A stretch of DNA of 64,000 nt from Bimastos eiseni (GCA_959347315.1 OY365806.1:31808818-31872817), one strand, 5' to 3'; positions 12,701-22,395 are shown, numbered from the stretch's first letter. Made by a program: numbers and translations. Notes: generated from the sequence alone by a model not told the origin.

Positions 12701-13316
12701 GCTGAAGGATGGTTCAAAGGCAAAGGACAGTTCAAAAGAAAAGTTAAAGGATGTTTCAAAGAAATCAAAGGACAGTTCAAGGGAGAAGTCAAAGGAGAAA
12801 TCGAAAGAGAATCTAAAGACGGAACCTGTCGATATCGATGTTAAACCTGAACCCCTAAAGAAGAAGGGCTTCAGCCTATGGCGTCGGGATGACTCCAGCA
12901 AAAAAAACAAGAACAAAGAGCCATCATCGAAGGAGACAACCATCAGCTGTGCAACGGAGACTGGGCAAAATGCCATGGAAAATAATGCCATCGATCCCTG
13001 CTTTCTCCAGAGGGATGGATGCTCAAGACCAGATGGCCTGGGATCGTCGAGCACCTCGCGATCTCACACTGCCCCATCGGCTCTGATTCCGCCATTCAAC
13101 TATGGCCCGACAGTGGAATTTGAAGACCCAAATATTGATTCAAACGCAGTGATACACGACATTTCAGGGTTGAAACATGCAACAAAAACAGAGATGCTAC
13201 TGGCACGGAGGCAGCAGCAGACATTCCAGAAGAACGATGGAATTGTGAACAATGGCGAAACAGAAGAGGACTCTACTGGACCGAGCAAGCCCCCTTGTCT
13301 TATTACTACCGTCTGA
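680..13316 (+). CDS. APC: APC (adenomatous polyposis coli) homologue, partial gene, four exons
   Basis: APC is the scaffold of the beta-catenin destruction complex and also binds microtubule plus ends. I join exons 680-748, 1804-7010, 9932-10433 and 10687-13316; their phases are compatible (1, 0 and 1 at the three junctions) and they encode about 2800 residues. Order of regions: C-terminal armadillo repeats, three 15-residue beta-catenin repeats, about nine 20-residue repeats interspersed with three SAMP-like Axin sites, then a Ser/Lys-rich basic region and a C-terminal TTV PDZ ligand. The N-terminal coiled coil and first armadillo repeats lie left of the window. From the shared GLQAI point to the end this protein is several hundred residues longer than human APC (about 2780 against 2190). 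Human APC encodes all of that in one exon, whereas here two introns interrupt it. The identity is certain; the third and fourth exon links rest on phase and on C-terminal homology. Confidence 0.93.
956..1604 (+). repeat. 41-bp tandem array, 16 copies, in an APC intron
   Basis: Sixteen head-to-tail copies of a unit of about 41 bp whose core reads GCATAGAGGATTAGTATTAT followed by CATCCAGTGTTCTTATATG. Copies differ by a few substitutions and small deletions. There are no unique spacers and no coding frame. It fills most of the intron between the exons at 680 and 1804. Confidence 0.97.
1739..1774 (-). repeat. Single inverted copy of the 41-bp unit next to the splice acceptor
   Basis: The sequence CTAATCCTCTATGCAACATA and its continuation is the reverse complement of the array unit at 956-1604. 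It stands alone about 30 bp upstream of the APC 3' splice site at 1803/1804, in the branch-point region. In the pre-mRNA it could pair with any array copy. Confidence 0.9.
1804..7010 (+). CDS. APC: APC large exon: armadillo end, 15-aa, 20-aa and SAMP-like repeats
   Basis: Starts after TTTGCAG at 1803 with GGLQAIVELLQ. Armadillo repeats run to about 2620 (motifs ALTNLTFGD, VLRNLSWRAD, ALWNLSAHC, LWNLSARC, SAAALKNLLSARP). Three 15-residue beta-catenin sites follow: EPINFSTKYVE (about 3350), QPTNYSIQFAE (about 3890) and EPINYSTRYTE (about 3960). The 20-residue repeats begin near 4068, 4451, 4753, 5155 (degenerate), 5671, 6078, 6300, 6636 (degenerate) and 6751, most with the TPxxFSRxxSLSSLS pattern used for GSK3/CK1 phosphorylation and beta-catenin binding. 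SAMP-like Axin sites lie near 5409 (SLAMPSKSS), 5863 (EAAMPKSKK) and 6862 (NAAMPKSKK). The SPSDLPDSP segment after the third 20-aa repeat is strongly conserved with human. I end the exon at 7010 (AGG then GTGAAA); unspliced reading would stop 24 nt later. Confidence 0.93.
7130..7740 (+). mobile_element. LINE 5' fragment: zinc-finger and endonuclease start, decayed
   Basis: Around 7205-7270 the frame reads a CxxCxxxxHxxC-like stretch typical of the zinc-finger lead-in of CR1-type ORFs. Around 7540-7735 the frame gives FSVLHINCRS, LALSETWL-like and SGYEFIHMSRNGSRGGG, the start of an apurinic endonuclease domain. Stops interrupt it, so it is a dead fragment. The central reverse-transcriptase part is missing. 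Confidence 0.75.
7800..8190 (-). repeat. Dispersed repeat, inverse copy of the one at 49980-50790
   Basis: Reading the minus strand gives GAGTACACAATTTCCACTGA and CCAAGTATCTGGATAC near 8105-8185, and CGAAGCGATTTCCGGTTATG near 7815-7845. The same motifs occur in the same order on the plus strand at 49990-50100 and 50701-50785. No reading frame is present; probably a non-autonomous mobile element. Confidence 0.7.
8620..9250 (+). mobile_element. LINE 3' fragment (CR1/L2-like reverse transcriptase C-terminus)
   Basis: The reading frame around 8690-8996 gives KIAKDVDILAKA, LPKSIRIKLYYS and then LLQKRAVRIIGGS, the conserved C-terminal segment of CR1/L2-like reverse transcriptases. A tail resembling HTHNTRNLTAYRP follows near 9025. 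Frameshifts and stops show it is inactive. With 7130-7740 it may be the two ends of one element whose centre was lost. Confidence 0.8.
9369..9732. mobile_element. hAT-type MITE with 8-bp target duplication
   Basis: It starts CAGTGTTTCCCA and ends TGGAAACGTTG, imperfect terminal inverted repeats of hAT type. It is flanked on both sides by TTTTAGAT (9361-9368 and 9733-9740), an exact 8-bp target-site duplication. At 364 bp it has no transposase frame, so it is non-autonomous. Confidence 0.9.
9932..10433 (+). CDS. APC: APC internal exon downstream of the 20-aa repeats
   Basis: An open frame of about 167 codons with APC-like acidic and Ser-rich composition (ALLDLTPEDDAF, GPQINDILEIVE, a short QQQQ run). 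I place the acceptor at 9930-9931 (TTTTGCAG) and the donor at 10434 (GTAGGT), giving phase 0 in and phase 1 out; both fit the neighbouring exons. There is little direct similarity to human APC, so membership rests on phase, strand, position and the certain APC C-terminus downstream. Confidence 0.75.
10687..13316 (+). CDS. APC: APC last exon: basic region and C-terminus
   Basis: The acceptor TTCTAG ends at 10686 and the exon opens in phase 1 (codon split A/GA). The frame runs to a TGA at 13314-13316. Conserved points with human APC are the Ser/Pro/Arg-rich basic region (11050-11600), TFIKE (near 11730; human STFIKEAPSP), PPFNY (near 13092; human TPFNY) and a C-terminal ITTV that matches the class I PDZ ligand of human APC (VTSV). 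A TGIP motif within STGIPRRVA (near 11595) fits the [ST]xIP code for EB1-family binding. A Lys/Ser/Glu-rich stretch of KDSSKEK-like repeats (12660-12820) is low-complexity. Confidence 0.9.
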
Positions 13317-14151
13317 TTGCCATGGCTCTCTCTGTCTGAATGTGTCCGATAAAAACCGTGTGTGTGATATTGTACAGGGCAGTTTGTGCTGCTAGGTCTT
13401 CGTTTTTAATCACTGCTGAAAAATTTATTAGGGGTGACTGTATTTAGTTGCTCTTTCGGTTCTATCGACTGATAAGACAGGTTTGTTAATTCGTTCGATC
13501 AGTATAACATTATCGAAAAAATTGATCAATTTATCATTCGTTTTATTTTCCGCATTGATCTCTTAATCAGATGGATAGAATTTTTCTGCACACACACACA
13601 CACGTACGTATAAATATCGAGCCATTCTTTTCTACTCGTTCTTAATCAATCGGTTCACTGAGTTGATTGAGCGGTTTTGGTGCATGATGAAGACACAATA
13701 TACCTGTTATAACATTTAACAGACATAACAGGCGATATTGTACTTATGTTAGAAAATTATTTATATTTAAATTTTCAGATTACAATAGAAGTCGTTTATG
13801 TGTAGTCTGTAGGGAAAGTATTGTGTGAGATAATCGCAAAGAGAAAGTTGATCACTTGCATTTTAAATTTGTCAGGTTTGTTTAATCTTCATCTGAGGAC
13901 TGCATAATTCTGAATCTTTCACGTCTATAGCGCACAGCACTGCAGTCGGTTATAAGCTCTGCAGCCAGGCTAAATGCTCGTAAGCCTCACTGCTCCCTCA
14001 GCTCTGCCGACATGACTACATAGGCTTCACTTTGCCTCTCTTATCTAATTCAAGGTAGGCCTACTGCTCTTGGTCCTAAGAACTCAATGGGGTTTAACTA
14101 CCAAATGTCTTTGCAACTTAATACACAAACCACTGTCTGCTGTCTCCTTTC

Positions 14152-14196
14152 AGTCGATCCGCAGTCCAGAGGGGAGCTCTGGACTGCGGATCGACT
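14152..14196. repeat. Perfect 20-bp inverted repeat with 5-nt loop
   Basis: The left arm 14152-14171 (AGTCGATCCGCAGTCCAGAG) is exactly complementary to the right arm 14177-14196, with loop GGGAG. It is GC-rich and lies inside the predicted APC 3' UTR. It is too short for a typical animal pre-miRNA. Confidence 0.97.
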
Positions 14197-14609
14197 TGAT
14201 CTCCTGGTTCCTTGGGCTGGGGCTGCTATGACCCAATACTGTGTCTTTGCCATCATTTCGTATTATCATAAAAATAATGATTCTGGATTCTAAGTAGTAA
14301 GTAAGTTCCATTTTGTATACAGTTTGTCTGTTATAAGTTGTGTGTACCCACCGTAGCTTGGCCTTGCATAGTGACTGGGCTCTAACATGTTATGATTTCT
14401 GGCCAGTTTCGATGCTTAGTGCACTATGATAGCAGCGCTATACAAGTCATTACATTTAGGTTTTTGCTATATCAAAGCATATTAATAGGGTCTCCAGTAT
14501 ATGCAAATGTGTGATTACTTGACTTTACCTTGATAAGATTTCGACTTTGATTGTGAGAGTTGTTAATACTTGTGAAGTCTGTGTTGTTTACATTCTTTTG
14601 ATCTGTGGA

Positions 14610-14615
14610 AATAAA
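14610..14615 (+). promoter_or_regulatory. Polyadenylation signal AATAAA (APC)
   Basis: Canonical hexamer about 1.3 kb after the APC stop, followed by GT-rich sequence. Confidence 0.6.
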
Positions 14616-14805
14616 GTCTTTGTTTCGTAGGATTTTTCACTCCAACGTTGACTTTCGTTTGCTGCTGTACATTTTTTTACATTGCTGTACATTTGCAAGT
14701 TGTTATCAGTGATCACCTTACATCAAATTACTATTATAGTTCGAGTGTTGTTTTAACGTGTGTCTGTGTCTTTATACATTTTACCCAGCATAACTATAAT
14801 GCCTC

Positions 14806-14889
14806 ACAATAGCTAATTTGTCAGAAAACTCTCGATGACATTATTATTACAATAGCTAATTTGTCAGAAAACTCGATGACATTATTATT
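14806..14889 (+). repeat. Two tandem copies of a 43-bp unit
   Basis: The unit ACAATAGCTAATTTGTCAGA and onward is repeated at 14849 with a 2-bp deletion. No coding role is visible. Confidence 0.9.
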
Positions 14890-15610
14890 TGGGGCTGCTG
14901 CAGCTGTGTCAGTAGTAGTGTTTGTGTTTGAACTGTTAGTTGGAGGAATCCTTCAAAAAATAAAGCAGGTTTGGTCAGTCTATTAGTTGTAGTAATAGTA
15001 ACAGTTGTGGTAGGAGTAAGATTGATGATAGCAGTATTATATCCAAAGTAAGTGTAATATCTCAGGAGCAAATAAATAATTCTCAGAGCTGCTTTTTTGG
15101 GTCTAAATATTCATTCTCTACAATGCACTCATACTACAATAACATAAGTATATGTTCACTCATTCTTAGCATAATAAGACCGTAAATACAACAATAACAT
15201 CCTAGACAATATCAGTTAAAACTTGGTTGGCCATTTAAGTCCGCCTCTGTTTAAAATTTCAATATACAAGAATTTTTCATCCAGGCTTTTGCCAAATTCA
15301 CAAAGCAGATCTCTCTATCAGAGTTCATACTGGTCAAATTTACAACTAAGTAATTTACAAACCTTATGTGCAATATAGCCAGCAATAAAAACAATGCAAG
15401 TCCATGTCATTGATACAGCCATCAACAATCACTGACAGGATCAAACAAATGCATCAGCTTTGATTGCATCTGTAGCAAGACTTTCCCAATAATCAATGTC
15501 GGACAGAAACAAATAAAATTAAAATTCCCACACTGGGAAGGTTTAGTATCATTAACTTAATCACTGAGTGCAGAAAGGAAGTTCAGTACTGCAGTATTCT
15601 TTTCATTGAA
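14890..15610. other. Intergenic DNA, nothing recognised
   Basis: AT-rich sequence with short trinucleotide runs. No credible gene or complete repeat was seen. Confidence 0.5.
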
Positions 15611-15619
15611 TACCTTCAA

Positions 15620-17530
15620 CACCAAGCTGACTTTTTGTGCTTATATATACATGCATGTGTATATATGTATACAGAAGAAAATGTAACAAAGTAAGGAAAA
15701 CAGCAAGAGAGGACAGAGCTAAATGGTTGGAGAATCAATGCAAAAGTATAGAAAGATATCACGGAGAATATAAAACAAGGGAGGCATATAAAACGATAAG
15801 GAACATCAACAACAGATGGCAACCCAAACTAACGGCACTTAGGGATGAAAAGGGCAAGACACTCGTTAACAAGACGGACATCATACAGAGATGGACAGAG
15901 TATTGTATTGATCTTTACGAAGCAGAGGTGAACCAAGCTATCAGCAAACAGGTCATTGCAGAGCTGAAAGAAATTATCCCATCGGTTGAGGACATTGAAA
16001 GCAACATCTCAGAAGAAGAGGTAATAAGAGCTGTAGGCCTACAGAGACTGAAAATCAACAAAATGATGGTATAACGGGTGAGATTAAAAAAAATGGAGGA
16101 GACATCATTATAAAAGAGTTGCACAAAATTTGTAACTCAATATGGAAGGATGGTCACACACCAGAGGAATGGAAGAAAGCAATCATTGTAACCATTCACA
16201 AGAAAGGAAGTGCATTGGAATGTAGCAATTATAGAACGATAGCACTGATAAGCCACCTCGGTAAGACGCTGATGATGATATTAACGGAAAGATTGAGAAA
16301 ACAGAGGAACAACTAACAGACGCGCAGGCAGGTTTTAGAAAGGACAGAGGCACCGTACAACAGATACTTACACTAAGGCTGATAGGAGAAAAGGCAAGAA
16401 GGAAAAATAAGAAAGTATACAACTGTTTCGTAGACTTTAAGAAGGCCTTTGACAGCATCGATCAGAACATAGCATGGGCAGCATTAGAATTGTATGGCGT
16501 TGATAGCAAACTGACCCGATTACTAAAGGAAATCAACGGCAACGCGAGAGCAGCGGCACGGGTGGATGACGAGATCGGTACCTGGTTCAGCACAAATAGA
16601 GGCACAAGACAAGGAGATCCGATATCGCCTAACACATTTATTACTTTCTTGGAAAGAGTCTTGGACAAAATTAGAGAAGAAGAAGAGAGGGGAGTTACAA
16701 TTAGCGGTACAAATTTCAGTGACCTTTGTTTTGCCGACGACATCGATTTAATAGATGAAAATGAACAGAGACTGGAGCAGACAACACAAGAATTAAACAA
16801 AGAAGGCAAGAGATATGGACTAGAAATGAACTACGATAAAACAAAACAATGAAATTTGGGGAGAAGGTTGCTACAAAAATGATTGTTGTAGATGGAATCC
16901 AACTGGAAAATGTAGAAAGACTCACATATCTAGGGAGCAATATGACATATGACTTGGACTGTAAAAAAGAGGTACTAACAAGAATTGCAAAAGCGTCAAC
17001 ATCATTAAAGACTATGGAAAAAATCTGGAAAAGCAAAGCCATAAAATTAGAGACAAAATTAAGCGTTCTGCAAACATGCGTCTTTAGCAGCATATCTAGG
17101 TGGTTGCGAAACATGGGTAGTAACAACATACATAGAAAGCAGAATTTTGACATTTGAGAGAAAATGTTACAGGAAAATATTAAGAATAGGCTGGAAACAA
17201 AAGGTCAGCAATGTAGAACTGTACAGAAGAATACAACCACAAGAAAATCTAATGCAAAAAGTAATTAAAAGAAAGTTAGGTTTGTTTGGCCATATATGCA
17301 GAATGAGCGATGATAGAAAAATCAAAACATTGTTGTTCGGAAGAATGGAAGAAAAGAATAAAAGGGGACATCCTCACAAAGAATGACGATATAGGGGAAT
17401 GGGGAAATAAGCGGATTCAAGAACTGGCACGTCTTGCAGAGGACAAACAACAGTGGAAAGTCACGACGAAGTAGGCATCGGACATCTACGGCCGTTGTGC
17501 CCAGGATTAATGATGATGATGATGATGTGT
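15620..17530 (+). mobile_element. Decayed non-LTR retrotransposon (reverse transcriptase ORF)
   Basis: Frames in order: 15637-16074 (linker with EDRAKWLENQC and NNRWQPKLTALRDEKGK), 16119-16316 (GHTPEEWKKAIIV, CSNYRTIALISHLGK), about 16317-16852 (AGFRKDRG, CFVDFKKAFDSID, TRQGDPISP and the catalytic FADDIDL), 16849-17157 and 17147-17386 (LTYLGSNM, GHICRM). It then continues toward YGRCAQD and a short ATG/TGA microsatellite tail at 17507-17527. At least four frameshifts or stops break the ORF. The endonuclease half is missing, so it is a 5'-truncated copy of the kind often labelled craniofacial development protein 2-like. I do not assign a clade beyond RTE/CR1-like. Confidence 0.9.
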
Positions 17531-17960
17531 CTGATGGAAAAATAACCAACTGCTAGTCGTGCATGGGTAGTAGCACGAACAACTCCAAACAGTTGTTATA
17601 ACCATGTTGCTGTCAAGTAGTAGTAGTATCGCCCTTCTCCTTTATCCGGACTTTATCCTGGCACTGTCGGAGTGCAAACAGTGACGCACGTATGTTGCTA
17701 TCTAAGAAATACATAACATAATCAACATTCATTAAGGTGGCCGTGATCCATCGCCCAGCAGTGGACATAGGCCTGAGTGTCATCAGTATAGGCCTACATT
17801 TGATTACGGATGTCGTAACAGGATCGAAGCGTTTCTATTTCAGCCATGTTCAGGACAATAGGCGTCGACTTTTCGAAAAAGGTACTGGGAAAGGCCAAGG
17901 ATAACAGGGCCTACTGTGCAACATTGCTTCTCCATGCTCATTCAAAATGGAGGAATTCAA
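17531..17960. other. Intergenic; possible LINE 3' remnant near 17740
   Basis: The words GCCGTGATCCATCGCCCAGC followed by AGTGGACATAGGCC resemble the extreme 3' end of some LINE coding regions. There is otherwise nothing recognisable, and the LINE reading is weak. Confidence 0.3.
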
Positions 17961-18360
17961 TTGAGGTTGAGAGCGAAAAGGAGGAAAGGGATTGTTGAAT
18001 CCAAAAGGGAGGTTAGAGAGCAAATGAAGGAAAGGGAGGGTGAGGGCAAAATGGAGGAGAGGGACGGATAGAGCGATGGATGAAAGCAAACTAGAGAAAA
18101 GGGAAGGTGAGGATGAAGTCAGAAAGGAGGAAAAGGAGGATGAGCGAGAATGGAGAAAAGGGAGGTGAGGACAAAATTAAGGACAGGGAGGAAGAAAAAG
18201 AAAGAAATGAAGGAAGAGAGTGAATGGAGGAAAGGTTGCTTCATCCATTCGTTCTCTTCCTCCTTTCCTCCCGTTTTCCCTTCAACCTCCTTTTCCTCCA
18301 TTTTGCCCTCACCCTCCCTTTCCTCCATTTTGCTCTCAATGTCCCTTTCCTCCAGAGACC
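17960..18360. repeat. Purine-rich then pyrimidine-rich low-complexity tract
   Basis: About 280 bp of GGAGGAAAAG-type sequence is followed from about 18240 by about 120 bp of its complement (CCTCCATTTTGCCCTC and similar). The halves can form a long imperfect hairpin. Open frames across it are low-complexity artefacts. Confidence 0.85.
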
Positions 18361-18369
18361 CCAAAGGTA

Positions 18370-18520
18370 GAGAGAGTTGTAGTCATAGAATGGCATGATC
18401 AACCGAGTCAAAGGCAGCGGTAGGGTCTCAGTCATGTGGTTTTTGCGGAACCCAGATTGTGTGGAGGGAAGCATCCCAATGATATTCAATTGTTTTATCC
18501 TTAGACTGCCGTTCAAGATT
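18370..18520 (-). mobile_element. Reverse transcriptase fragment, minus strand
   Basis: The minus-strand frame reads LPSTQSGFRKNHMTET, the conserved QSGFRxxHSTET block of CR1-like reverse transcriptases. Only about 50 codons remain. Confidence 0.6.
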
Positions 18521-18566
18521 TCGAGATTACGACTTCAGTGTACTTTGTAAGGAGGGCATATAATGT

Positions 18567-18745
18567 CAGCCAAGGATGTGTTCTCGAGACCACGGTCTTG
18601 GTCTAGAGACGGTCTCGAGACAGGAAAACTGCGGTCTTGGTCTTGAATGCATCGGTCTTGGTTTCGGACCATCGGCCTTGGTCTCGGTCTGGAATGCGTC
18701 GGTTTGGTCTTGTTCTTAAAGGAACGGTCTTGGGATTGATTTCCG
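18567..18745. repeat. GGTCTTG-rich repeat, copy 1
   Basis: Degenerate direct repeats of CGGTCTTGGTCT with GAGACC inversions. A related tract is at 41660-41792, and the latter ends in CCTAACACTG like a hAT terminus. Confidence 0.8.
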
Positions 18746-19379
18746 TCTTGAATTAGCGTTCTTGGTAATTTGCTGTATCAGAGCATTTTTTTCGATATTT
18801 GTCGGTTATTTTTCGATTATTAGAACCACCAGATGTTTAGGCTTTACGCGATTGCTGTCGATTTATGGCAGTGATTCTCAACCCGTGGGTCGCGACCCGC
18901 AAGTGGGTCGCAAAGGATATCCAAGTGGGTCGCCAACTTTTCTTTGAAATCGCATTTTTCCACTGGAAAATATTGTCACGTTAATGTAATGCGCTATATT
19001 TTCTATAGATCGTTGCCTTGTCAGTGTTGCTGCCATTTTAAGCTACGCATACATCTGTGAGACCGGCTGTTCAGCTATTATTACACTCAAGACTAAATTA
19101 TTATAGGAATAGGCTCTGTGTAAATAATGACTTAAGTTTGTGTCTAACCATCATTAGCCCACGACTTAGGTTACTGTACATCTGACCAGAATGCAAGCCC
19201 CGCCATCTCATTAACAGTTTTTATGTCTAAATGTGAGTCAAACAATAAAGGTTTTTTTAAATATTATTTTTATGACATGTAATTTTATTATGATCTATTT
19301 ATAGTTTTGTTATACGCTATCATGGTTAGTCGTACAATACAGTGATGCGTGACTTGCTGATTTAACAAAGATCATATAA

Positions 19380-19515
19380 TATGCAGGGTTTAAAGTGGGT
19401 GGGAACGCGTGGGAACGGCGTTCCCACTGCTCTCGAAATCCTGTCTGCGTTCCCACTTCTCACAAATGCAATGGAACCCTCGGAACGCATTTCTTCCAAT
19501 AAAACTCTTCTTCGG
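19380..19515. repeat. GGGAACG/CGTTCCC-rich repeat
   Basis: Several GTGGGAACG words and their complements (GTTCCCACT) within 130 bp could fold back. It resembles the subterminal region of a small transposon, but its ends are not resolved. Confidence 0.5.
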
Positions 19516-19679
19516 AACGTCCGTTCGGTAACGACAACTAATTCATGACTCTTATATAATTATGAGTCTTATTTAGAAACTACTTTTACAATGTGTTTGC
19601 TGTCCGCTTGTAAGCAGCTTTACGCTAACGACATGTATAAGGCCTTAAACCGGGTATGTTAACGGATCACTACAATAAT

Positions 19680-20050
19680 AGGGAGGACAGAGGATGATGA
19701 GGAGTAGTGCAGAACGGAAGATGGGTGAGGATTAGAACGGAGGGAAGGGCTAATGAGGATGGGAGTAATAAGCGAGGAGCATGGAAATGGGACGAAGTGT
19801 TGAAATCGGAGAGGATGGGCAGCTGAGAAATGAATGAGAGGGAGGTGGAGAAAAATTTTGAGGGTAGTGAAGGGGTGGAGGGAAAGATGAGAGGATTAGC
19901 ATGGGAATTGAATGAGAATACAATGGCTAGTAATAGACAGCGGAAGGAGAGGATCCATGAGAAGAGAAAGAAAGAGAAGGGGACGAGGAAGAGGCAGAGG
20001 ATAATAGATGGTGAAAGGGAGTGGAAGTTGAGGGGCATTGTCAGAAGTGT
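19680..20050. other. Purine-rich low-complexity DNA
   Basis: GA-rich tract; the open frames on both strands (19670-20252) owe their length to composition and show no domain. Confidence 0.6.
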
Positions 20051-20099
20051 TGGCCTACTCTCCTTGAAGTCAGGTACGGTAGCCATCACATATTGCATT

Positions 20100-20260
20100 G
20101 TATTGTATTTAAATCTCTTTATTTATATAGCGCCTCTCTCAGCGCACACCAGTCGCTTTCAGATAAAAGAAATTCGTCTTGAGAAAGGACAAAACAGGCA
20201 CTGTATTGTAACCCATGCAATACCTCTACAGAATAAAGTTCTTCTAGTATAATTTCAGCA
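20100..20260. repeat. Retroposon tail-like repeat
   Basis: TTATTTATATAGCGCCTCTC followed by TCAGCGCACACCAGTCGC resembles, in opposite sense, the GGCGC(A/T)ATATAAAT 3' tails of LINE/SINE copies common in marine invertebrate genomes and seen elsewhere here (52.8, 59.1 and 61.4 kb). Confidence 0.5.
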
Positions 20261-21319
20261 TCGCTATCTTTGTCCATCAATGATTATTTTTTAACAGAAA
20301 AAGTAAAGCTTTCTTAAAACAAGAAATTGAAACGTCAAAACGGAAGTTTTGCAAAAGTTGGGAGCCGGGGAACCGCTACACATTCCTCCTCAAATGCAAG
20401 TGCATTCACTGGACCATAGGGCCTATCCTCAGAATATGTGCTATCAACCCGTCCACTCCCAACTATATCACACACGCGTTGCACTACTTATATGGTATCC
20501 TATCAATACCTCTTTAAATAAAGGTGTCTAAAAGTATAACTACCTTAATCAACTGTCAGCTGCGCCTTATTTTTGGCAATCAATCATTGGACTTAAAGGA
20601 AAGTAGTTTTATTTACTCACAAAATAGCAGTGTTAAATAGTAAATAAGCTACAGTAGTAATAGCAATCATAACTATTACTGTAAATTCAATAACCACATG
20701 TACGATGCCACTTGGCGATTCGTGTGCGCGACACCTCTCAAAAGAGCGTACAATTTTAGATTTAATTAAGATTAATTTCACATCAATCATCGCACAGAAA
20801 GGGATGCAGTTTCGTTTAGTCAACAAATGAATAAGTTGAAAATTCATAAATAGGCCACCACAATAATACCAATTATCATTTTTTATTTCAAACACGTACT
20901 ACGCCACCTACCGATGGAGGGGCGCATTTCCGTCTGTCCAATACATTTGAACTTCAGTATTCTCTGTCGCTTATCTCAATACTTGTTTCTTCGATTATAT
21001 ATGAGCTCGTGGGAAGCTTAAAAAATGACAAATGAAGTGCAGAATTAATTATTAAATAATTATGAGTCACAATTGTGGCATAGTGGTGGGGTCGCGAAGT
21101 GTGGTCCTTCCTCTACTTTGCCACAATCTCAGTGACAGTCGCGCAAATCCGTTCCTTGGTCTTGCCCCCAGCGGGCCAACAGTGCCCCTAGCGAGATGGA
21201 AGCCCCACAGTGGCCCTTGTTTGGCGCACACTGATGAACTAAACGTGTCGACCATAGCTCGGGTGGGAGGTTTGGACGAGTAATTAGATGCAGCCGTAGA
21301 TTCGAACGGGAAGCAAGTG
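20261..21319. other. Intergenic DNA, nothing recognised
   Basis: No homology or convincing ORF was noticed. Frames around 21067-21429 are short and lack domains. Confidence 0.5.
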
Positions 21320-21715
21320 AGGGGGGAAGTGAAGGTTGCCCGCAGCGCTGATTGACCGGACTTCAACAATGGAGTCCCAATATATAGGCCAAAGGCTGTT
21401 GTTAGACATGCGTTACTGCTTGGCGCCAAATGCGACTATACGATGGCTCAGGAGGGGGGAAGTGAAGGTTGCCCGCAGCGCTGTTTGGAAGGACTTCAAC
21501 AATTGAGTCCCAATATATAGGCCAAAGGCTGTTGTTAGACATGCGTTACTGCTTGGCGCCAAATGCGACTATACGATGGCTCAGGAGGGGGGAAGTGAAG
21601 GTTGCCCGCAGCGCTGTTTGGCAGGACTTCAACAATGGAGTCCCAATATATAGGCCAAAGGCTGTTGTTAGACATGCGTTACTGCTTGGCGCCAAATGCG
21701 ACTATACGATGGTCT
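21320..21715 (+). repeat. 133-bp tandem repeat, three copies
   Basis: The word GGGGAAGTGAAGGTTGCCCG recurs at about 21323, 21456 and 21589, an exact 133-bp spacing, with only a few differences between copies. 133 is not a multiple of three, so the frame shifts in each copy and it is not a protein repeat. Confidence 0.97.
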
Positions 21716-21950
21716 TCGCGCAAGGAAGAAAGTATAGATGTAGGTCCCATATTAATAATTCACCAAACATTAGTAACATAAAAAAAATTACTAATGAGAA
21801 ATACTAAATCACTTACGGTCTTTTAGAAAAAAAACACAAAATCTGACAAAATTATTGACACATGATTTCGCAGTTTTCATATGTAAAGGGCATTCTTTTG
21901 TGATGGTGTCATAAATTGATCCTGCGTACGTATTCAAGTTAAGAAAACAC

Positions 21951-22175
21951 TTACTTACTTACTTACTTGCCTGCTTGCTTGACGTACTTACTTATTTACT
22001 TACTTACTTTATTTACATATTTACGTACTTACATATTTACTTATGTGCTTTTATGTACTTATGTACTTATTTACTTACTTACTTAATTATTTACTTACGC
22101 ACTAACTTACTTACGTACTTACTTACGTACTTACTTACGTACTTACTTACGTAATTATTTACTTACTTACTTACT
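21951..22175. repeat. TTAC/ACTT tetranucleotide microsatellite
   Basis: About 220 bp of imperfect (TTAC)n with interspersed GTAC and ATTT variants. Confidence 0.95.
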
Positions 22176-22327
22176 ATTTCGCTACTATACCTAATAATTA
22201 TGCTCATGTCGTATACGCTTAATGTATGGGAAAGTTGATTATGCTATAGACAAACTTAACACAATTAAATATCTCGAAGGCGTAATGGGCCAACGCTTGA
22301 AATGTAATTATCATATTATCTGGTAAA

Positions 22328-22395
22328 AAAGTAAGTAAGTAGACATTCACTTTATTGAACCGCTTGCAAGTTACAAGCGCACTACGGGGCTATCA
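22328..22395 (+). repeat. Dispersed repeat shared with 56383-56435
   Basis: GTAAGTAAGT followed by CTTTATTGAACC, CTT..AA and GCGCACTACGGG occurs here and at 56383-56435 in the same orientation. It is probably the head of a short retroposon. Confidence 0.7.

Larger units (their letters stand above)
13317..14630 (+). other. APC: APC 3' UTR
   Basis: No further coding sequence after the APC stop. The first canonical AATAAA lies at 14610-14615, followed by a T/GT-rich stretch (TTTGTTTCG, then GTTTGCTGCTG), so the transcript probably ends near 14630-14650. The stretch contains a short CA repeat (about 13590) and a long perfect hairpin at 14152-14196. Confidence 0.6.

Noticed and set aside
14152..14196. 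Pre-miRNA
   Set aside because: A 20-bp stem with 5-nt loop is too short for a Drosha/Dicer substrate.
18119..18423. ORFs in the purine/pyrimidine tract
   Set aside because: Low-complexity artefacts of GA/CT repeats.
21469..21807. 112-codon ORF across the 133-bp array
   Set aside because: The period is not a multiple of three and the frame reads different peptides in each copy.
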